A DNA stretch of 8,627 nt from Chloroflexota bacterium (GTDB lineage: Bacteria; Chloroflexota; Dehalococcoidia; GIF9; AB-539-J10). The DNA lies in contig JADFUZ010000093.1 of NCBI GenBank assembly GCA_015222295.1, forward strand, positions 1 to 8,627, read 5' to 3'. A model generated the notes under the pieces. It saw only the letters and a list, made by a program, of their open reading frames with translations. It ran no database searches and was not told the origin of the DNA. A program made the position numbers and the translations under genes. Below are positions 7,167 to 8,627 of the stretch, piece by piece; the first letter of the stretch is position 1, and each line of letters starts with the position of its first letter.

Positions 7167-7602
7167 AGGGCTCTTTCGAGTCATCCTCGCCCTGGCCTTG
7201 GCCTTCATAGCCACGGGCTGCGGCGGCTTTGATGAGAACGCCGCCCTGGTCACCAGGGTTATCGATGGGGATACGATAGAAATCGAAGGCGGGATAAGGG
7301 TGAGATACATCGGCATTGATACTCCCGAGACTGACGAGCCTTACTATCTTGAGGCCAGAGAGGCCAATCGTAACCTGGTCAATGGGAGGCACGTTCGCCT
7401 GGAGAAAGACATCGAAGACAAAGACAAGTACGGCCGCCTCCTCAGATACGTCTGGGTGGGCGATGTGATGGTCAACGCCGAGCTTGTCAGCTCAGGCTAC
7501 GCCTATTCTTATTCCTATCCTCCGAACCTCAAGTACCAGGCACAGTTCCTCCTATTGGAGAAGGAAGCACGCGAGCACAAACGTGGATTGTGGAGTGATT
7601 AA
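7126..7602 (+). CDS. Thermonuclease (staphylococcal nuclease homologue), probable lipoprotein
   Basis: This is a secreted Ca2+-dependent phosphodiesterase of the SNase family, expected to cut DNA and RNA outside the membrane. Numbered from TTG 7126 (158 residues), VIDGDT (45-50) holds the metal-ligand aspartate D49 (D21 in the S. aureus enzyme). RYIGIDTPE (60-68) holds R60, D65 and E68 (R35, D40, E43). DKYGR (100-104) holds R104 (R87). All catalytic positions are intact, and the C-terminal EHKRGLWS is typical. A hydrophobic segment (19-31) ends in ATGC, so C32 may be lipidated, though this is a weaker lipobox than usual. No in-frame ATG or GTG exists before the domain, so the TTG start is a best guess. 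It overlaps the upstream OB-fold gene by 41 bp and precedes the methyltransferase by 3 bp. Confidence 0.9.
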   Translation: MSCTTHRRFASWSRGLFRVILALALAFIATGCGGFDENAALVTRVIDGDTIEIEGGIRVRYIGIDTPETDEPYYLEAREANRNLVNGRHVRLEKDIEDKDKYGRLLRYVWVGDVMVNAELVSSGYAYSYSYPPNLKYQAQFLLLEKEAREHKRGLWSD

Positions 7603-7605
7603 CGT

Positions 7606-8235
7606 ATGGCAAGGGCAGGTCCTTTCGAAAAACACACCGCCGAGTATGAGGACTGGTTCATCAGACATAAGTTCGCCTACCAGTCAGAGCTCGAAGCGAT
7701 AGGAGAGCTCCTGCCTCGGGGCGAGAAAGGCATTGAAATTGGGGTGGGCAGCGGACGGTTCGCAGCCCCCCTTGCCATCCAACTTGGGCTTGACCCGTCG
7801 GCCAAGATGGGGAGAGCCGCGCGACAAAGAGGTGTTGATGTGGTTGGAGGCGTTGCGGAGGCACTCCCTTTCAAAAACTCCACCTTTGACTTTGCCCTGA
7901 TGGTTACCACCATCTGTTTTGTTGACGACCTGGATTCGTCATTCAGGGAGGCTCACAGGATATTAAGGCCAGATGGCCATTTGATCATTGGTTTCATTGA
8001 CCGGGCCAGTCCAATCGGACAGTCATACGAGAGACGGAAGGCGGACGATCTCTTCTATCGAGAGGCAACCTTCTATTCTGTAGCAGAGGTCACATCCGTC
8101 TTGAGAGAGACGCATTTCAGGGAATTCGTATTCAGCCAGACCATTTTCAAGAATCTGGCAGATATTCACAGCGTTGAACCCGTAGAACGAGGCTACGGGA
8201 AAGGCTCCTTTGTGGTGCTCAGAGCCGGGAAATAG
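7606..8235 (+). CDS. Class I SAM-dependent methyltransferase (Methyltransf_11 type)
   Basis: This 209-residue cytoplasmic protein is a predicted small-molecule or lipid methyltransferase of UbiE-like fold; the substrate cannot be told from sequence. The SAM-binding glycine motif EIGVGSG is at residues 44-50. GLDPS near 61-65 is the acidic end of strand 2, GGVAEALPF corresponds to the adenine-binding segment, and DFALMVTTICFVDD to motif IV. EAHRILRPDGHLIIGFID is the usual post-motif region. The ATG at 7606 has GGAG ten bases upstream and starts three bases after the nuclease stop codon, so it is likely co-transcribed and translationally coupled with it. A functional link to the secreted nuclease is not obvious and may be only positional. 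No signal peptide is present. Confidence 0.9.
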   Translation: MARAGPFEKHTAEYEDWFIRHKFAYQSELEAIGELLPRGEKGIEIGVGSGRFAAPLAIQLGLDPSAKMGRAARQRGVDVVGGVAEALPFKNSTFDFALMVTTICFVDDLDSSFREAHRILRPDGHLIIGFIDRASPIGQSYERRKADDLFYREATFYSVAEVTSVLRETHFREFVFSQTIFKNLADIHSVEPVERGYGKGSFVVLRAGK

Positions 8236-8301
8236 CCGGAATTTGCATCCCAACAATAGCGATACGCAGGCTGCATATCTAGTCCTGGTGTCGAAAGGCA
8301 G

Positions 8302-8524
8302 CCCATCACGGTAACAGGTGCGCCTCCGTGCTTCCGCCGCTCAGGCTGCCGATGAGCTTCATGGGGCCGCCGAGACACTGAGGAAAGGCAAAGTGGATGT
8401 GATAGCCATGGCATGCCCGGGATACACTTCGGAGATGGAGGCTATCGTCCGCCGAATCACGGGAAGACCGGTAGTGCTGGCCCGCTCCATGATGGGCTAT
8501 CTGGCAAAGGAGCTGGGTGGCTGA
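8302..8524 (+). pseudogene. 3' remnant of an AroM-like gene with probable frameshift
   Basis: An open frame from GTG 8318 encodes 68 residues whose second half, DVIAMACPGYTSEMEAIVRR followed by TGRPVVLARSMMGYLAKEL, resembles the C-terminus of AroM-like proteins (related in fold to Asp/Glu racemases, about 225 residues). In E. coli AroM the matching part is ADVIMLDCLGF and the tail LIARLAAELL. A taa stop at 8312-8314 closes this frame upstream. The preceding family strand seems to continue in another frame as PITVTGAPP (8302-8328), so one indel between about 8317 and 8333 would join the two. The first two thirds of the gene are absent, since the methyltransferase ends at 8235. A truncated, frameshifted remnant is the best reading. 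An expressed 68-residue protein is possible but no ribosome binding site is seen. Confidence 0.6.
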
Positions 8525-8627
8525 GCAGTGCGGGAAAGCCGTTTTCGTTTCTGTTTCTTGGTTGGAGGCACAAAGCTGCCATGCCCGGCGCGACCGACAA
8601 TCCTCCCCTGGTGATATACCACATCCC
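8497..8627 (-). CDS. C-terminal end of an unidentified protein (partial)
   Basis: On the minus strand an open frame enters from the right edge and runs 43 codons to a TAG at 8499-8497. It reads DVVYHQGRIVGRAGHGSFVP, then PTKKQKRKRLSR and a short tail. The basic lysine/arginine cluster after a small Gly-rich segment is vaguely like the tails of some transposases or integrases, but I cannot name a family. The frame overlaps the end of the AroM remnant by 28 bp, which would fit if that remnant is not a working gene. It may also be chance, given only 131 bases. Sequence to the right of the window would decide. Confidence 0.25.
   Translation of the reverse strand, partial: DVVYHQGRIVGRAGHGSFVPPTKKQKRKRLSRTAQPPSSFAR

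Noticed and set aside
7141..7185. Twin-arginine signal in the nuclease N-terminus (HRRFAS)
   Set aside because: The pattern lacks the RRxF spacing of a Tat motif, and the residues arise in the stretch overlapping another gene, where the start is uncertain.
6711..7316. A 201-codon minus-strand open frame opposite the OB-fold and nuclease genes
   Set aside because: The plus-strand frames here carry signal peptides and recognisable catalytic motifs, whereas this frame spans two of them and shows none.
8269..8303. Hairpin GGCTGC/GCAGCC after the methyltransferase as a terminator
   Set aside because: The stem is only six base pairs with a 22-base loop and no T-run follows.

Overview
The window reads as ordinary chromosomal DNA of a bacterium with moderately high GC. 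It is dense with housekeeping genes, and the right-hand end is less orderly. The gene set and protein style (a UVR-containing ClpC, a 2[4Fe-4S] ferredoxin of Allochromatium type behind rsmD-coaD, an ~814-residue LeuRS, a staphylococcal-nuclease-like lipoprotein) make me think of Chloroflexota, possibly Dehalococcoidia. This is an inference from general resemblance, not from a marker gene. No phage, CRISPR array, complete insertion sequence, tRNA or rRNA is visible.

Left block. clpC runs leftward and leaves the window after 616 codons. It diverges from a rightward rsmD-coaD-ferredoxin cluster. The 127-bp gap between clpC and rsmD holds two back-to-back sigma-70-type promoters. A perfect 10-bp palindrome lies between their -35 boxes, touching the rsmD one. 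rsmD (16S rRNA methylation), coaD (coenzyme A synthesis) and the ferredoxin gene are closely spaced and probably co-transcribed.

Middle block. leuS and proC run leftward as a tight pair with a 3-bp gap. They converge on the ferredoxin gene so closely that one CTAG tetranucleotide supplies both stop codons. No terminator fits between the two converging units.

Right block. Diverging from leuS is a rightward three-gene cluster: a small OB-fold lipoprotein, a staphylococcal-nuclease-like lipoprotein that overlaps it and lacks an ATG or GTG start, and a SAM-dependent methyltransferase three bases further on. The first two look like a split version of the OB-fold plus nuclease arrangement found in YhcR-type secreted nucleases. 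After the methyltransferase comes a decayed 3' fragment of an AroM-like gene with an apparent frameshift. The last ~130 bases hold the C-terminal end of an unidentified leftward reading frame with a very basic tail.

The most interesting points are the split nuclease pair and its unusual start, the AroM remnant at a probable rearrangement point, and the compact regulatory gap between clpC and rsmD. I do not see a convincing new multi-gene defence or metabolic system.
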